Below, in pieces: positions 62,080 to 64,000 of a stretch of 64,000 bases of DNA. How positions within the stretch are numbered: the first letter of the stretch is position 1; the number at the start of each line of letters is the position of its first letter. The notes under the pieces are model-generated. The model was not told the DNA's origin, did no database searches, and saw nothing but the letters and a program-made list of their open reading frames with translations. Source of the DNA: Laceyella putida (GTDB lineage Bacteria > Bacillota > Bacilli > Thermoactinomycetales > Thermoactinomycetaceae); the NCBI RefSeq assembly GCF_042665195.1, contig NZ_JBHTBW010000020.1, forward strand, positions 1-64,000. Reading direction: 5' to 3'. The position numbers and the translations under genes are program-made.

Positions 62080-62729
62080 GTGGAGAAAACCGTACTACAT
62101 TACATGAGTCAATGCCCCCAGCACGAGTTGTAGAATCAGCCCATCTATGTGGAATCTGACAAGGTATACCTGATCCAAAGAGGGCACGGCACCTTGTGGG
62201 AAATCAGAGAGGATGGCAATCATGTCTTGTTGGACATCTTGCAGAAAGGAGAGATCGTGGAGCTGCCCAATATCCCAGATCGGATCTGTGAGTTTCGCCC
62301 CCACAACCCCGTCCAGGTCGCGATCTGCGATTGTCAAGAAATTCTCCACTCTCCGATCGCTGTTCCTGTCATGGTGAAGTTGCGGAAGGATTGGACCCGC
62401 GTTCAGGCGTTGCAAATGATCAAGCACTATAAATATGTGGAAGATCGGCTCGTCCACTTTCTCGTCTATCTGTCAAGGAATTTCCAGTCCAAGGCATCCA
62501 AGCATCAGCTTGCCCTTCCCTTTCCCATCACACATGAAGAGCTAGCTGCCGCCATCCGATCCACTCGCGCCACAATACCCGCTTAAGCCAATTGAGGCGC
62601 GAGCGCAAGATTGATTATGTTGAAAAGCAAGGAAAACGCCACATTTTGTTGACAGATGATTTCGCCAATTCACTCATGTTGTCCCAACCGGAAGTCAGTG
62701 AAGTGAAACTACCCCCATCTCTAACATAA
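62080..62729 (+). pseudogene. broken Crp/Fnr-family regulator
   Basis: GTG 62080 has GGAGG 8 nt upstream. The frame contains an in-frame TAG at 62131, then VYLIQRGHGTLWEIREDG and VLLDILQKGEIVELP (cyclic-nucleotide-binding barrel), LPFPITHEELAAAIRSTRAT (start of the winged helix), and a frameshift near 62577 after which TRLSQLRRERKIDYVEK and HILLTDDFA complete the winged helix to a stop at 62727-62729. One nonsense codon plus one frameshift make it a pseudogene. Confidence 0.75.
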
Positions 62730-62731
62730 AT

Positions 62732-62770
62732 AAGACAAAGCGCCCATCTTGACGCTTTGTCTATTTTTTT
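62732..62770 (+). terminator. terminator of the broken Crp/Fnr gene
   Basis: AGACAAAGCG/CGCTTTGTCT perfect stem followed by ATTTTTTTT. Confidence 0.85.
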
Positions 62771-64000
62771 TACTCCGCTAGCGAAATTTCCGCTTCCTCC
62801 ATGCGACTCAACCGGTAACGGATATGGAGAAACTTCCATTTCCATATCCACATGTCATGTACCGCATGCAACCTCCCGGCTTCATCAGCCCAAACGTGAA
62901 AGCGCTCATGAAGGGGCAAGGAGAAGAGGCCGAGTCGAGAATAATAGTAGATCCCCTGATCGCCGGATTCCTTTCCCTGGAGACTCGTCAAGACCAACCC
63001 ATCTCCTTTTCCCGCTGGACTGTCGCCATGTTCCATCCTGAGCACGCCAGTCAAATTGCCCCAAGGACAAGGCAGCCCGATATTCATATACGTTTCTCCC
63101 GCGAAGGTATGGGTGGCATAAGCCGCTACGAACACGGCTTGGCCTGTGTCGGCATGGGTACGCACCCAGGCACGGCCCCCCCTTCTCCCATCACATGACT
63201 CTTTGACGGCAACCAGTTGGCTTTTCATTTCGGTAACCGCCTCACCGTGCCTGGGAAGATTGCATTGTTCAATCCGCTTCGTCAACCGGGCATACCAAAA
63301 GGAAAAACGCCGAAATCCCTTTTGCCACTCCACCTCCGCCTCCAACCGGTAAGCGAGAGTATCTTCATAAAAAGACCGAATCGCCGGATGGACCGCTTCA
63401 GGCCGGAAATCAGGCCGCGCAAAAGCGGAAAAATCATCAACGAGCCCGGTTACCCGACGAGTCTCATCGCTCCAACCCGATCGCGTCAACATGTCGGCTC
63501 CAATCCGCCATCTCCCTGTCAGTCGGCTATGCGGAATGCCATAGGGGGACACACGAGCCGGAGGAAGGATGTTCAACCATGCCCATGCGCCTGCCGTCAC
63601 AAATCCAAACGCATTTCCGACCCCATGGAAGAGAACCATTTCGTCAATCGTAAGGAAGGAAACATGAATCATCCGGCCCAAGCTATAGAGAACAGATAAC
63701 GCCATCGTGCCCCAAATCGTCAGGGAGGAAAGCAGGAACAAGGTGCGAATTTCCCACCGCGCCTCCTGTTTCCAAGCCACAGGAAGGACGAGTACCGTAT
63801 ATATCAGCAAAGCCAAGACAAACCAGACAACCGCCACAAACTCCAACACGGTTGAAAAAGTGATGCCCATCGCCACGATCATGGGGCCTGTGATCACTCC
63901 CACCGCCATCAACCGGTATCCACGGGGAAAACGGGAACGCCAATCCACCCATCTGCCCAACAGGCCGACAAAGATCGGCACCACAAAAGCGGAATAATGA
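62770..64000 (-). CDS. yndJ: YndJ-like membrane protein, 5' end outside the window
   Basis: At least 409 codons; the frame stays open to the window edge with HYSAFVVPIFVG upstream of the first candidate start, so the N-terminus is missing. About six membrane segments (VGVITGPMIVAMGITFSTVL, VVWFVLALLIYTVLVLPVAW and others) are followed by a hydrophilic C-terminal domain of ~230 residues. HYSAF near a membrane segment and the overall two-part layout recall Bacillus YndJ, a transporter-like protein of unknown function. The assignment is moderately confident. Confidence 0.65.
   Translation of the reverse strand, partial: HYSAFVVPIFVGLLGRWVDWRSRFPRGYRLMAVGVITGPMIVAMGITFSTVLEFVAVVWFVLALLIYTVLVLPVAWKQEARWEIRTLFLLSSLTIWGTMALSVLYSLGRMIHVSFLTIDEMVLFHGVGNAFGFVTAGAWAWLNILPPARVSPYGIPHSRLTGRWRIGADMLTRSGWSDETRRVTGLVDDFSAFARPDFRPEAVHPAIRSFYEDTLAYRLEAEVEWQKGFRRFSFWYARLTKRIEQCNLPRHGEAVTEMKSQLVAVKESCDGRRGGRAWVRTHADTGQAVFVAAYATHTFAGETYMNIGLPCPWGNLTGVLRMEHGDSPAGKGDGLVLTSLQGKESGDQGIYYYSRLGLFSLPLHERFHVWADEAGRLHAVHDMWIWKWKFLHIRYRLSRMEEAEISLAE

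Noticed and set aside
1..64000. CRISPR arrays and rRNA genes
   Set aside because: No regularly spaced short repeats and no rRNA-like stretches were seen on either strand.

Overview
The window looks like chromosome of a thermophilic, endospore-forming Gram-positive bacterium, most likely Thermoactinomycetaceae (Polycladomyces/Planifilum-like). The reasons are two GerA-type germinant receptor operons, a SleB-like cortex hydrolase behind a ydaO-type c-di-AMP riboswitch, a thermitase-like subtilisin, a stand-alone bacterial nitric oxide synthase, strong AGGAGG ribosome sites and sigma-A promoters. The family assignment is inference from gene content. No rRNA, CRISPR array or complete transposase was found.

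Layout. 1-8.3 kb is accessory DNA: a GNAT acetyltransferase, immunity-type genes (DUF1963, a beta-propeller protein, SUKH plus the relic of a second SUKH copy), a uridine-kinase-like protein, and a three-gene operon (6058-8249) whose first and third products share a glycine-rich strand motif and whose middle product is a membrane protein resembling a catalytically degenerate Cas4. 8.9-16.2 kb holds nos, a DJ-1/PfpI protein, a doubly frameshifted GH18 chitinase, a secreted subtilisin and small genes. 16.5-25.7 kb carries two GerA/GerB/GerC operons facing each other. The second is GC-rich and sits inside a split MazG-like gene.

26.2-43.8 kb is a large minus-strand fatty-acid degradation region: three acyl-CoA dehydrogenases, two acyl-CoA ligases, two thiolases, enoyl-CoA hydratase, 3-hydroxyacyl-CoA dehydrogenase, two SDRs, two MaoC hydratases and a thioesterase. 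Embedded in it is a PAS/AAA+/HTH sigma-54 activator. Four correctly spaced -24/-12 (sigma-54) promoters precede the transcription units, each with upstream GATTCA-N4-TGAATC-like palindromes. Together they look like one enhancer-controlled beta-oxidation regulon.

44-64 kb holds shikimate kinase, a DUF421 protein, the riboswitch-controlled cortex hydrolase, a small island (secreted protein, small membrane protein, Imm1-like protein) bounded by direct repeats beside tRNA-Ala, a 2OG-Fe dioxygenase, two tandem paralogous membrane-anchored repeat proteins, a PhnD-like lipoprotein, a DUF6179/DUF6323 pair, an HxlR regulator, a PH-domain protein, an XRE-TPR regulator, a broken Crp/Fnr gene and the 3' part of a yndJ-like gene running off the window.

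A roughly 130-bp terminal-inverted-repeat element (MITE-like) occurs at least five times, whole or partial. Many pseudogene relics (LacI, MerR, TipAS, Crp, sigma-54 activator, subtilase, PepSY, SUKH) show active gene decay between conserved blocks.
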